This document shows, one piece after another, positions 27,601-38,390 of a stretch of DNA of 64,000 nucleotides. Positions within the stretch are counted from its first letter, which is position 1, and each line of letters begins with the position of its first letter. The stretch is from contig CM050665.1 in assembly GCA_027574665.1 (NCBI GenBank), positions 868,001-932,000 of the forward strand, read 5' to 3'. Source of the DNA: Rhynochetos jubatus (Eukaryota > Chordata > Aves > Eurypygiformes > Rhynochetidae). The notes under the pieces were generated by a model. The model did no database searches, was not told the DNA's origin, and worked only from the letters and a program-made list of their open reading frames with translations. Made by a program: the position numbers and the translations under genes.

Positions 27601-30600
27601 GCTAGGTGATCTTGAAGTCTCTTCCACCAGAAATGATTCTGTGATTCCTTGACCCCACCAAGCGGTGAAGTGGGCATCAGAGCGCTCTCATGAATCCTTA
27701 GCAGTGGTTAGGCTGTGTGTGCTCACGCTTCTTACTATGCTGTTGAGAACTGTTTAGTTGTCTTTGTCCTTCCCGCTGCTTATCTGCTTCAGTCACCTGT
27801 TAATTCGTCCCAAGTACAAATTCCTTCGGAGGAAGGATTCTGTGTCGCGTGCGTGAGCAAACCCAACAGCCAACCTTGTTCTATTCTCAGTGCTACATCT
27901 CACAAATCATAGTTAAAAATAATGGCTCAGAGGGCGGTGTGTTACCTCTGAAACCACTTCCTACTTCATCTAGATGCTTCTTCGACACCTTCCGCTCAGG
28001 CACTGACGTCGTTTGTACCGTGGGCGCTGCTGAACTTGCAGCCATGATGGCTTGGCTGTCAGCCAGTAGATCTAACTTCTTTGGTATAGGTTTCTGTCTA
28101 GAGCAGAAGTGACGGTAGGGGCTTGAAATGAGGCTAATAGATGTATTTTACCAGACTCCTCATAAAGCCTGTCAAGAGCAGGGTTGATATGAGCAGCTGG
28201 AACAGCCTCAGGGTGCTCAGAATGTGCAGCTGGCTGAGTGCAGTTGTCTCACGCTGCACATCTGCTCCCAGTTCTCCATCTGCACCATGCAGGAACAGGA
28301 CAGGACCTTAGACTGACACTTCTTTTGGACTTCTTCCAGGTGATGTATTGCCCAACAGGTTTTTTCTTACCCAAAGATTTTGCTTATAACAGCAAACTTC
28401 TGATAATATTCCATGCTGACATTAGCACTCGTGCCACTCTTCTTGCAGGGGCAGTGAGTCGTCAACTGGCAGGCAAGCACCGGTTGGATTTTGGCAGATG
28501 CATGTGTAACTGGCCCAGACTGGGCTCGCACAGATGCTTGCATCTGCTGTGATGGTTGGGAAGACCTCGTCTGGGGAAGGAAGCCATACCGTGCCGAAGG
28601 GAACTGGCAGCTTTCCTTTAAGCATGGGAATTATTGGCCCTTTATTTTTGTAAACGGAAGTGCTTCTGTATATTGTCCTTAAACTGACTTTTCAACATCT
28701 CCTCAGGAACTGAGGCAAGGGAAATTTCAGAGGGATTGTTTTGAGAGGGAGGAGACCAGAGAACTACATCCTCTAGCCCTTGCCATCTCAGGTGTATCCC
28801 TAGGCACAGGAAGTTGTGACATGCTGATTGAAGGGCCCTCTTGTAGGTGACAGATGTCTCTGGGCAACCCACATTCTGCTACCACGTCCCCTGATCTTGA
28901 AGCATCCTTAGATGTCCAGTGTTTATCTACATTTCCTTCTGTTCTTTGACTGCCCTGGTGCTTTCTCCTCATTGCTGATGTTTTGTGGGGGAGCCATCCA
29001 TGAGTTACGCCACCGTAAAGATGACCCTTGCACCCAGCTTGGTGCTTGCTTTGTGGGGAGGTGCCATGCTAAACCAATGCTCTGTGGTCAAAGCCCTTTG
29101 TTGTGTGCCAGTGCATCTCCAGTTCGTGGGCCTCCTTCTTTGCTCCTTTCTGCACAACACGGGCTTGTTGTTTATATTTCACTCATGTTCTTTCCTCTCT
29201 GGATTCCACGACAGGAAATGGCTAATGCGTTTGCCCAGAAGCACCTGAGGTCTATAATCCTGAATGTAAGTATGTCTGGAATGACAGAGTGCTTCCTAAT
29301 ATTCTCAGTAGGGGTTTCCCTGGTACGGAGTGTGAATTCTGCTGCCCTTGGGGCACTCCCAGAAAAGTGACTCTTTCAGAGGTGAAATTGGAGCCACCTT
29401 TTCAAGAGGGAGTGATCAGGGTGCCTCTTCCTGCTGTCCCAGAGCATTATCATTGTGCTTCTGATGGAATGTGGCTGTTAAACAGCTGAGTCTTCTTATC
29501 CAGAGATGTCCATGCAGCCTGGCCTATGCCTGCAGTTAACACCTCACATCTACCCTGTCCTTTGCTCTGCAGCACGTGATCAGAGGAAACCGCCCGATTA
29601 AAACAGAAATGGCACATCAGCTCTATGTGCTGCAGGTCCTGACCTTTAATCTCCTGGAAGAGAGGATGATGACCAAGATGGATCCCAATGATCAGGTCAC
29701 TATTAGAGCTCAGTAAGATCTGACAGGGTAGGGTGTACAAGGGGCCTTATTCCTCAGCTCCTTAGCTCCACAGAATTTGCAGCAGGCAGTCTCATAAAGT
29801 TTCAAAACCACCTCTCGTGTTGTAGCCCTTGAGATTAGCATACGCTCATGGCTATCCTGCCATGTGCTGTGAGACTTTGCGAGAGATAAGTGGTCACTGG
29901 AAGCCGTGTATTCCCTTCTGGTGTCTGTCAGACTGACTACGCCACCCCTGTGGAGGGCATGCAAGAAAGCTGGGCATCTTTAAGGGGTCTGTTCTCAGAT
30001 GCATCATAGTTGTGAGTGAGAAATGCCTTAGCATTACCTGCCTGCCTAAAAACTGCCTTTACCCAAACTTGGGGCAGTTAAAGGAAAATGCAAACGAGTA
30101 TTTTGCTTTACACAAAATACTGAAACTTGCCATTTTGAAATGGATTATCTCATCAATGATGTTTATCACCTCTGCCATCTCTGTAGTCAGTGCAAGCTCT
30201 GGAGGGGGAGGTGGGGCTGTGCGTTACGTGAAAACACTGCCCTGGCAATTGGTCACATTACTATGTCCCTGCCTTCTGTCCTCCAGGCACAGAGAGACAT
30301 CATATTTGAGTTGAGAAGAATTGCGTTTGATGCCGAGTCTGACAGCAACACCATCCCTGGCGGTGGAACGGAAAAACGCAAAGCCATGTACACCAAGGAC
30401 TACAAGATGCTGGGATTTACTGTATGCATCTAGGGAAAGCACTGGCCGTAAAGCATGGAAAGGCAATCCGAGTGCTCTCCGTCAGAGTTGTGGGGAGATA
30501 AGGAGCAGAAATAGCTGCTCACTGTACCATACCTCTCTGTCTGAGTTGGAGAAGTTCAGCTACACTCAGACTGCCAGGGAGGATTTGTTATGGGCCTGCT

Positions 30601-33600
30601 GATGGGTTAAATGCCAGGGCTCATTAGGCACATTCTCTGGAGACACTCCCTCACCATACACACCTATTCTGTGAAGAACTTGGAATCAGTCTCTTCTAGA
30701 AAGTTTGGGTAGTGTTGTCAGCAGGTGCCCAAGGTGATGTCTTGGATAGCTGTGAGGGAGTGCTTGGTGGACAGGCAGTTGTAAAAGGTTCTCTCACAAT
30801 TTCTTGGAGCTGATTTGTTTGGGTCCTTTCTACACACTCTTTTCACAGAATCACATCAATCCAGCCATGGATTTTACTCAGACTCCTCCAGGGATGCTGG
30901 CATTGGACAACATGCTCTACTTGGCCAAGTTTCACCAGGACACCTATATCCGGGTAAGTGAAGCTGCCTGGTTTTGCAGGTGCCAGCACCCCAGCAGCTC
31001 TTCTTAGTGTGTCCTCTTCTTGCAGATTGTTCTGGAGAACAGCAGTCGGGAAGATAAGCACGAGTGTCCCTTTGGGCGCAGCGCCATTGAACTGACCAGG
31101 ATGCTCTGCGAGATCCTGCAAGTTGGAGAACTCCGTAAGTACCGTTTCCTGCCCCGGCTGTCCAGTCTGCTGGGCTGATGTGCCTGCTCACGGGCTGGCC
31201 AACAATCGTACGTGTTTGCGCCGCGATTTCGCTTCTGCCATGGGAGGGCCGGGGAAGCTTGGAGTGGAGTGTCAGTGTCTCGGTGACTCCAGCATCAAAA
31301 GGAACATAAGAAATTCCATTGTGTATGCTCTGGTTCTCCTGAAAAATTGACACAGGCGGAAGGCATCAACTTCTTGAACCTTCAGCAGGATGCTGTGTGA
31401 AAAACAAACCTCTAGAAACCATTATAAACTTGAGAGATCTCTAGTAGCTCTAACTGTCTCAAAACAGCATTCTGAGACAAGTAACCACCCCAAGAAATCC
31501 TGCCAGAGGAGAGTGGGCCTGGCCGCCAGCGCTCACTTGGGGGCACTAGTATGAAATGGGGCCCTGGGTCGCAGAAGCTTGCACGGTGAAGTGTGGGGGT
31601 AGTCGCCATTCCTGGGACAGACTGTCCGTGGGAAGACAAAGCACTGAGCTGCCCTAATCTCCGAGTCAGTCCGACTGTTCGGCACAGGTTTCTGTCACTG
31701 TTAGTAGCTTTTTGCAGTATGCTCACGTGGTTGTGGTTTCTGTATCTCCCTGAAGCCAACGAAGGCCGGAATGACTATCACCCTATGTTTTTCACCCATG
31801 ACCGTGCATTTGAGGAGCTATTTGCCATCTGCATCCAGCTGTTGAACAAGACCTGGAAAGAAATGAGGGCAACGGCAGAAGATTTTAATAAGGTCAGAGT
31901 GGAGGAGAGGGGTATTTTGTAGACCCTTTTGCAGAACAGCACGCGCTTCCCTAGCCTGTCTGCTTGGCTGAAGGGTAGGGCGCAGAAGGTACGACAGGGC
32001 ATTGATGTGGGCTGCAGAGGAGGATGGTCCAGCTTTTATTTGGTATGACCTGAGGTCATTCTTTGTTCTTCTGGATCTTCAAAGTTGCTAGTATGTTGAC
32101 AGCCCTGGCCCTGGCTGTTCTGTGTCGGTTCTTTGCTGCTGCTGAGCTGTGCCCTGGTGCTCTGCTGCCATTAAGCAGTGAGAATGACTTCCTTTTCTCC
32201 GCCTAACCTCTTCAGGTTATGCAGGTCGTGAGGGAGCAGATCACAAGGGCTCTCCCCTCTAAGCCAAACTCCTTGGACCAGTTCAAGAGCAAACTGCGCA
32301 GCCTGAGCTACTCTGAGATTCTGCGGCTACGCCAGTCTGAGAGAATGAGCCAGGATGACTTCCAGTCGCCACCTATTGTGTAAGTGCTACCAAACCTGGT
32401 TGCCTCCTGTCCTTGCTGTCATCTCCATTTTCTGCAGATCTCTTCCATGTTTGATTGCCAGGGAGCTGAGAGAGAAAATCCAACCCGAGATCTTGGAGCT
32501 GATAAAGCAACAGCGCCTGAACAGGCTTTGTGAGGGAAGTAGCTTCCGAAAAATTGGAAATCGCAGAAGGCAAGGTAAGGTGACGGTGTCCACTGCATTT
32601 CTGTCATGTGAAGAACTGTAGGCAAGTAAGATTCGATGGATTAGTCTGGCAGCAGACGTGTTGCCAGCAAGGAAAGCTGCTTACCTGGGCTGTCTGCACC
32701 AGCCAGTCGCAGGGGATGGGACGGATGTACGTTTTTAGGAATACAGCCATCACCCCATGAGCAGGAAGCAGTGCGGAGGGGCTCGGGGAGGGCAGGGCTC
32801 GGGTGGGGTGGCTGTATGCAAGACCCCTGTGAATGATGTCACTCAGCTCGCTCTCCCCAATGTGTGTTCCAGAAAGGTTTTGGTATTGTCGCCTGGCTCT
32901 GAATCACAAGGTGCTGCACTATGGAGATCTGGAAGATAATGCCCAGGGGGAAGTGACCTTTGAATCTCTACAGGAAAAAAGTAAGTGCCACTTACTGCTC
33001 TGAGCACAGTGTCAGTGTTCTGTGCGCTGCTGTCTAGAGGCTGTTGTGAGCACCGTCCTAGGAACCAAAGAGCGAGCTGTGGCTGAAGCCCTGACTGAGA
33101 GGAGATCAACTCCTGCTCCTTGCCCAAATCCTTTGAGTCTTGGAACTGCTTGGTGTTTGCCGTAACAGCCAGCTGTGAGGATGTGTTACTGGTAGTGTGC
33201 TTTGGAAAACTGCAGTAGAGCTCCAGGAACAGGAACGCTGCTCAGTTGCAAAGACAAAACTAAGTTCTGTCTCTTCGTGGTTAGGATTTCTTATCTGAGT
33301 TGTACGTTTTCGCTGTCAGTTCCAGTTGCAGACATCAAAGCCGTTGTCACGGGGAAGGACTGTCCACACATGAAGGAGAAAAGTGCGCTGAAACAGAACA
33401 AGGTAACTGCTCCCTCTCTGCCTGTAATTAATACCCAGTGTGGTAGTGTTGAGGACTCTGAAAGCCAGCAACAGGAGCAGATGGGCTTCCGTGCTGCAGG
33501 TGTGTGGTTTCCAAACCCACCTCCTGCCCCGGCCTGTTCCCAGTACCCCTTTGTGGTTGCCCAGTCTGGTGGTGCCGTAGGCTGTTCCGTTGCTCGGTGC

Positions 33601-34470
33601 AGCAGCTTCTCCTGCTGGGTTGGCAGGCAGAAGGTGCTGGGATGTTACCTTCGGTCAATGAGATTCTTTTCCATCCAGGAAGTGCTAGAATTGGCCTTCT
33701 CGATATTATACGATCCTGATGAGACCTTGAACTTCATTGCACCTAATAAATACGAGGTAAGAAACATGGCACTTGAGCAGTAGAATATAAAGCAATTGAC
33801 TTCAGAGCTTTTAGAAGGATCAGTTGCTTCTCATTAAAGGCTTGAGCAGGATGTCTCCCGCCAGGTTCATTCTTAGAAAATGCTGCTGATGCTTAGTGCG
33901 GATCTATTTTGGTTGTTATCACCTTTCTCTTAGATAAACTAACCTGCAGTAACTTCCCCTAGTTGGGCCTGCTGCTTCCTTCCCGCCTGCGCAGTCAGTC
34001 ACGCCCTGTTCCCCATTCCCTAAGACGCTGATGCGCAAATGGCTTTGCTTTTCCTGCTCTTACAGCACAACAGAAACTCTTGGCCCTCTCGCGGAGCCGT
34101 GGGGTGACGCTCGGGCTCCTCTGGGCTCCTCGCTTACCCCGGAACACGGGGTGCCGGGTCGGGGTTTGGCCGTAGGGGATGTTTCCCGTTGTGGGGCTGT
34201 GTAGGGGCTCTCGTTGCACGGATGGGAAGATCCCTGGCGCGGAGCTGTGAATGATCGTTTTTCCCGCAGTACTGTATCTGGATCGACGGGCTCAATGCCC
34301 TCCTGGGGAAGGACATGTGCAGCGAGCTGACCAAGAGTGACCTGGACACCCTGCTGAGCATGGAAATGAAGCTGAGGCTCCTGGACCTGGAGAACATCCA
34401 GATCCCCGAGGCGCCGCCCCCCATCCCCAAGGAGCCGAGCAGCTACGACTTCGTGTACCACTACGGCTGA
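18688..34470 (+). CDS. ELMO2: ELMO2, engulfment and cell motility protein
   Basis: Cytoplasmic adaptor that binds DOCK1/2-type exchange factors and activates Rac1 in phagocytosis and migration. Coding exons: 18688-18765, 18901-18941, 19414-19486, 19799-19849, 20751-20932, 23221-23320, 23528-23679, 25705-25783, [26378-26413], 29215-29265, 29573-29695, 30287-30421, 30849-30953, 31026-31134, 31756-31892, 32216-32379, 32462-32574, 32873-32980, 33320-33402, 33679-33756, 34270-34470. Phases agree, giving 732 codons with the bracketed microexon and 720 without, the human length. Order: Ras-binding/ARM-like N-terminus ([16 protein letters not shown]...), ELMO domain (~320-495), PH domain with C-terminal helices (~565-690), and a Pro-rich DOCK-SH3-binding tail ([13 protein letters not shown]) ending [12 protein letters not shown]1 and ELMO3 are excluded by near-identity to remembered ELMO2. 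No canonical poly(A) signal follows the stop. Confidence 0.96.
22117..22780 (+). mobile_element. Avian LTR-type interspersed repeat in ELMO2 intron
   Basis: Begins ggttaacctcgcccagctg and runs through ggacagggggagaaaacggg, gaggagaaagcttgtaggttg, and a series of ctgctccagagtgggctccc / acctgctcctgcgtgg-like units. This arrangement matches my memory of a common avian ERV-related LTR-type repeat that starts near TGTTGTGGTTTAACCCC. Diverged, with no coding capacity. The family name is uncertain. A related copy lies at 45804-46330. Confidence 0.55.
24792..24885. repeat. 43-bp tandem duplication in ELMO2 intron
   Basis: Unit gcctggaaaggagggg... starts at 24792 and 24835, with a partial third start at 24878, giving a 43-bp period and about 2.2 copies that differ at only one or two bases. 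It looks recent. No function is apparent. Confidence 0.9.
26378..26413 (+). other. ELMO2: ELMO2 36-nt cassette microexon
   Basis: Between the exons ending ...EDKRQ (25783) and starting EMANAF (29215) lies a 36-nt in-frame segment encoding [12 protein letters not shown]. It is flanked by a long polypyrimidine tract, a tandem CAGCAG acceptor (AG at 26373-26374 and 26376-26377) and a perfect gtaagt donor at 26414. Skipping or including it keeps the frame and gives 720 or 732 residues. The insertion falls after residue 252, in the helical N-terminal region. It is called because of frame, splice strength and the remembered existence of a longer ELMO2 isoform. The upstream acceptor would add one Gln. 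Confidence 0.8.
27260..27648 (+). mobile_element. CR1 LINE 3' fragment, sense, in ELMO2 intron
   Basis: Sense-strand CR1 with the landmarks cagcctggagaagagaaggc, ctcagtggtgcccactgac, aggcaatgggcacagctt, tacccggagagactgtgga, aaaacctgcctggacacag and the tail gattctgtgattcc. Diverged and 5'-truncated. Confidence 0.88.
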
Positions 34471-34473
34471 GGG

Positions 34474-34492
34474 CCCCCCCCCCCCCCCCCCC
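34474..34492. repeat. Poly(C) run of 19 directly after the ELMO2 stop
   Basis: A stretch of 19 C follows TGA-GGG, only 3 bases after the stop codon. Such runs are mutable and are also typical places for sequencing or assembly error, so the apparent absence of an ordinary ELMO2 3' UTR here should be treated with caution. Confidence 0.95.
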
Positions 34493-35300
34493 GGCGCCGC
34501 CGCTTGTACCGGTCACAATAACAACCAGTGCCGCTCCCCTGGCTGCGCCTCCTTCCGCCGGGCCCCGCCCCGCCCGGCGCGTCACGGCGCGGGCCCCGCC
34601 CGCCGTCTCCCTCCACGGCGCCCCCGGCCCCGCCGCCCCGGCCCGGCCTCCCCGCAGCCCCCCCCGGCCCAGCGGTGCCCCGGCGCTGGCGCCGCTCCAC
34701 CGCGGCTTCTCACTCGGCGCCACCTCCGGGCGGCTCCCGCGGGGGCGGCTGTCGGTGCCGCAGAGCTGCCCCTTCCCGCTGCTCCCGCGCTGCCGCTCCG
34801 CGTCTCCTGGGCCGCTGCCTCCGCCGGCCGCTGCCGCAGGTACGGGCGGGCAGGGCCGGGCGGGCAGGGCCGGGCGGGTGCTCGGTGCTGGCCGGGCCCC
34901 CTGGGACCCGTCGGGGCCGCGCTGCCGCGGGGAGCCCCCGTGTCCGGCGCGAGGGCGGTCCCTGCGTTCCCTCGCCGGGGTCGGGGTCTCGTCAGGCTTC
35001 GGACGCGCCCTCGTTACCGGCCAGAACAAGCACCGGGCGGGCACGAGGGCGGCCAGCGGGAGGCTCGTGGGGCAGCCGCCCGCCCGCCGCGGGGTCGCGT
35101 TTCGCCGGAGCGGCAGAGCCCGGCGTTGGCGCTGTTGCGGAGGTTCTCTGCGTGCGGTTTGGCCCTTGTGACGGGGCCGGGGCCGCACGGGGCCCAGAAG
35201 GCGGCTCCATCAGCCCTTTGGCTGTGCCCCGTGTTGGTTCCATCGCTGGCTCCCGGCGAGCTTTGGCCATTCCCACGTGCCGTGATGTGCCGCGCGGCTT
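34493..35300 (+). promoter_or_regulatory. CpG island, probable promoter and untranslated exon of the gene after ELMO2
   Basis: Very GC- and CpG-rich sequence just after ELMO2. A good donor, gccgcag|gtacgg, at 34839/34840 would close an untranslated first exon. In human, SLC35C2 starts immediately downstream of ELMO2 in the same orientation, so this island is most simply the SLC35C2 promoter, even though the coding exons downstream look decayed. It may equally serve ELMO2 termination or a long 5' exon of a more distant gene. Confidence 0.55.
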
Positions 35301-35786
35301 CTCCAAAACTCTCCCTCCGCACGTGTAGCAGCCGTGCTGCAGCGCAGGTGACCCCTCCTGCGGGGGGGTCTTTCCTACAGGGGGAGCAGGCGGTACCGGA
35401 GCCGTGTGCCGAAGGGGGAAGAGGCACTACCGGAGCTGCCCCGGGACTGCCCGCCTGCTGGAGGTTGCTGCCGGGCCGGCTCTTTGCAGTGCTCCTCGCG
35501 CAGTTGCTGATGTGTTAACGGGCTTTGGGCGGGTCTGGGGTCCCTTCCCCGTCCAGGGGCTGCAGGCGTTGCTGCGGTTTCGCATAGCACGTTCAGCACG
35601 CGGGGCTGAGCCCCCGGGGGGCACGGGGCCACGGGGCAGGAATGCGAGGAGCTGCGTCGGTACCGCAGGGTTAACCCGCGGGACGCGCGCGGGGCTGTGG
35701 GGGTGCCCTGCTCGTGGCCACGCAGCCCGATGTTGTGGGGGTTTATGTAGCGGAAGACAGTTAACGTCGGGATATTTCCTTCGGCT

Positions 35787-38390
35787 CTTCAGCGCTGTCG
35801 GCTTCCTTGGACGTTGGGCTGAGCACCGGGAGCCCTGCGCCTCTGTCTCGCTGCGAGTACGAACGCCCTCTTTCCCTGGGAGCCCTGCGCTAGGGCTGAG
35901 AAAGCGCTGGCCCGGGAGGTTTCCTGAGCGCGGGGCTCGGGCAGCTCGGTTGGAGCAGGTGGTTGGTTCCTGACTGCGCTTGGCTGGGAAGGACTGCGAC
36001 GGAGGAGACCGGCCGTGTATTTTGGTCCTTGCGTGTATTTTGGTCCTTGCAGCTACACGGTGACCAAACCCTCTGCTATTCCCGCATCCTGCCTCTTTCG
36101 CCACTCCTCAGGCTGGAGGGAGCGGTAAGGGCCGCCGGCGGTGCGTCAGAGAGGGGGGTCAAGCCCCTGTAAGTAGAGGAGGAACGGGGTTACCAGGGTG
36201 AAGCTGAAAGGGAGGAGGGGTCTGTTCAACTCCAGGGCTCCATCATGACCTTGTGTTGGCTCCCGCCCGGAGCCCAGCCTCACTGCTGGCGGTTCTGCTC
36301 CCCGCGGGGGCTCTCCATGGCCCCCCACGCAGTCCAGCGCGGGGCTCTGCACCGCTCTCCGGGGCGTATCCGTTGGGCTCGCGCAGGTGGCTGATGTGGG
36401 TGCGTAGGGTGGTAGGGAGGGGGTGCTGGTGCGGGGAGGGGACTCCGGAGGCGGCACCTCTTGCTGCAGAAACAGAACGCCTTGTGCAGGAGACCCTGGA
36501 ACCTGGGGCAGGGTTATTGGGCGGTGGGTGATGGAGGTGGCTTGGCCCCTGCAGCAGCCCGGGCATTACAGATAAGGGGTGTGCCTGGAAACGGTACCGA
36601 TAAAGGCTTCAGGAGCAGTGTTATTCCCGGGCTTGTTGCTGCCTGGCCTGTTACTGCTTCTCCTCTCTCAGGGCTCCAGAACCCCACTGATACCCTGCTT
36701 CATCTGCAGCTGCTCACATTCCCAGGGCTCTTCCCACTCTTTGCGTTGTTTGAGGGTGCGTGAGCTAATTGGGGAAAGCAGGGAGAGCTTTATAGGGTGG
36801 CTGGGGAGATCGCTCAGCGGTTGGTGGTTTGAGGTGGTTCTTTTAGGTAAGTGAACAGCTACGAACTTGGTAAAGTAGCGAGACCTGGAGTTGGGAGGAC
36901 CCAGATGTAACTTGGGCGGACAGAACGTTAAAGCGTGCGTAGGAGTTGTAGCCTGCCACGCTTGTGGAAGTCGGGGCTGTGAAGAGCTGGGTCCCCATCC
37001 TCCTGGTACCAGAGTGTGAGCAGCCCACCCCCATCTTGTGCAGGGTCCTGGGAGTTGGGAATGGTACCCTGCCATGCGTGCCTTGTTCCTAGGCCTGCTT
37101 TGTCCATGCCAGAGGAGCTCCTCCATTTCCATGAAGCAGGAATGCTCTTTGCTCCAGTAGGAAAGCTGTTCTTGGGTGGAATTCTTGCCTTTGGTCTAGG
37201 CTTTTCCAAGTTCCTCTTGGTTTCCAGAACATCTCGCCTCACCCTTCCCATAGCTGGCATCTTTGCGGGAAGGCACGGTTCCCGTGCTAATACGGGAGGG
37301 CAAGTACCGAGTCATCCCTGATGGGCCTCATGCGGTGGGAGCGTCCTTAGCGCCTTAGAAACCATCTCCTGCGGTTTTCGTCCTTCTCGGAAAGGCACGT
37401 GGCGCTTTGCCTGGCAGCCGCTGCGGTGAAGTACCCGGGGCCCTGGCAGCAAGGGGCAGAGACTGGAGGCCGTTCTGTAAAGAGCACTGTGGCCCAAAGT
37501 TGTTTGGGGTCTGGGATAGACTGAAACACGCGGGCCTCAGGAGCGATGGGAGGAGGGGTAAGAAGAGGATGCTCTTGCCTCAGACCTGGATGTGATCAAA
37601 GCGCTGGTTTGGGCCTTCTCGTTCGCCACATCCTTCCCTCCCTGAAGGAACCCAGCACACACACTTCTGCGCTGAGCGCTGACACGTGTGATCTGGTCAC
37701 AGCGCTCCCGTGTAGCCAAGCTGTGCAGACTTAAACCCCCACACCCCAGTTCAACGGGTCGTTCTGTGCCTAGAGCTCTTCTCTGCAGCGTGGTAGATGC
37801 TCCTGCACAGTCTTACCGGCAGAGTGACTGGATTTGGGAATCCCGGGAGGGAATGCTCTGAAGGTTTCTGAATGACGCTTCCCATGCTCTCCGTTCCACC
37901 TTTATCTTTTCATTCCACCCAGTGGATGGCGCTTAAGAGCTTGAGGGGCAGGGACTCTGGGTCAGGACTTTAAATGATGATGTGCTTTAGAACAGTTAAA
38001 ATGTCCACGCGTTTTGCTGGGGGTTTTGTTTATTCCTGAGGATTTTTTCCCTATGATTTTCATAAGAAAGGAGGGAGAACATTCCCTGACAGCCTGATCT
38101 CCCTGTTCTGGATTGAAAGAACGAAAGGCAGCAGCTCGATCCCTCTATTTCTGGGTGCTTTAGCTGTAGTGGGTGATGTTTGCCGATGGGTGGTGTTGGC
38201 TACCAGGGTAATTGCTGGAGGTGGCGATGAGTTCAGTAGGCGATGCTCAGGAAGAACGCGGAAAGGATGGAGAGGAGCCTGCATCCAACACCTTATGAGG
38301 GGTTTCTTGGGTCGTAGCAGGTAGCACATGAGGAACCAGCAGCGAAGAGCTGCTCCTGCGGAACTGGCTGAGATACAGAATTTGGAATTG
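35787..38390 (+). pseudogene. SLC35C2: SLC35C2 remnant: decayed, unprocessed, exon order kept
   Basis: SLC35C2 is a ten-helix Golgi/ERGIC nucleotide-sugar-transporter-family protein that promotes Notch fucosylation. Segments alignable to remembered human SLC35C2 occur in order. 35792-35824: ALSASLDVGLS. 36053-36130: YTVTKPSA, then in another frame RILPLSPLLRLEG. 36362-36376: GRIRW. 36672-36755: [18 protein letters not shown] then LFPLFALFE, with both splice sites kept. 37093-37265: [12 protein letters not shown] then [20 protein letters not shown]. 37923-37973: MALKSLRGRDSG, then a stop. 38335-38364: TSSEELLLRN. Introns survive, so this is not a retrocopy. Defects: a frame change inside the 36053 segment, a phase clash between 36755 and 37093 (the conserved frame is off by one), no donor after IAGIF at ~37260, and the start-codon exon and the exon expected after IAGIF not found. 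A functional copy elsewhere, or local assembly errors, remain possible. Confidence 0.72.
36014..36049. repeat. 18-bp perfect tandem duplication at an SLC35C2 remnant acceptor
   Basis: cgtgtattttggtccttg occurs twice back to back (36014-36031 and 36032-36049), directly before the AG at 36051-36052 of the exon remnant beginning YTVTK. It doubles the pyrimidine tract and looks like a recent slippage event. Confidence 0.95.

Noticed and set aside
37974-38040. C/D-like pair (ATGATGA ... CTGA) after the SLC35C2 remnant exon
   Set aside because: Spacing fits, but the flanking sequences cannot form the terminal stem and it follows directly from a decayed exon. Chance match.
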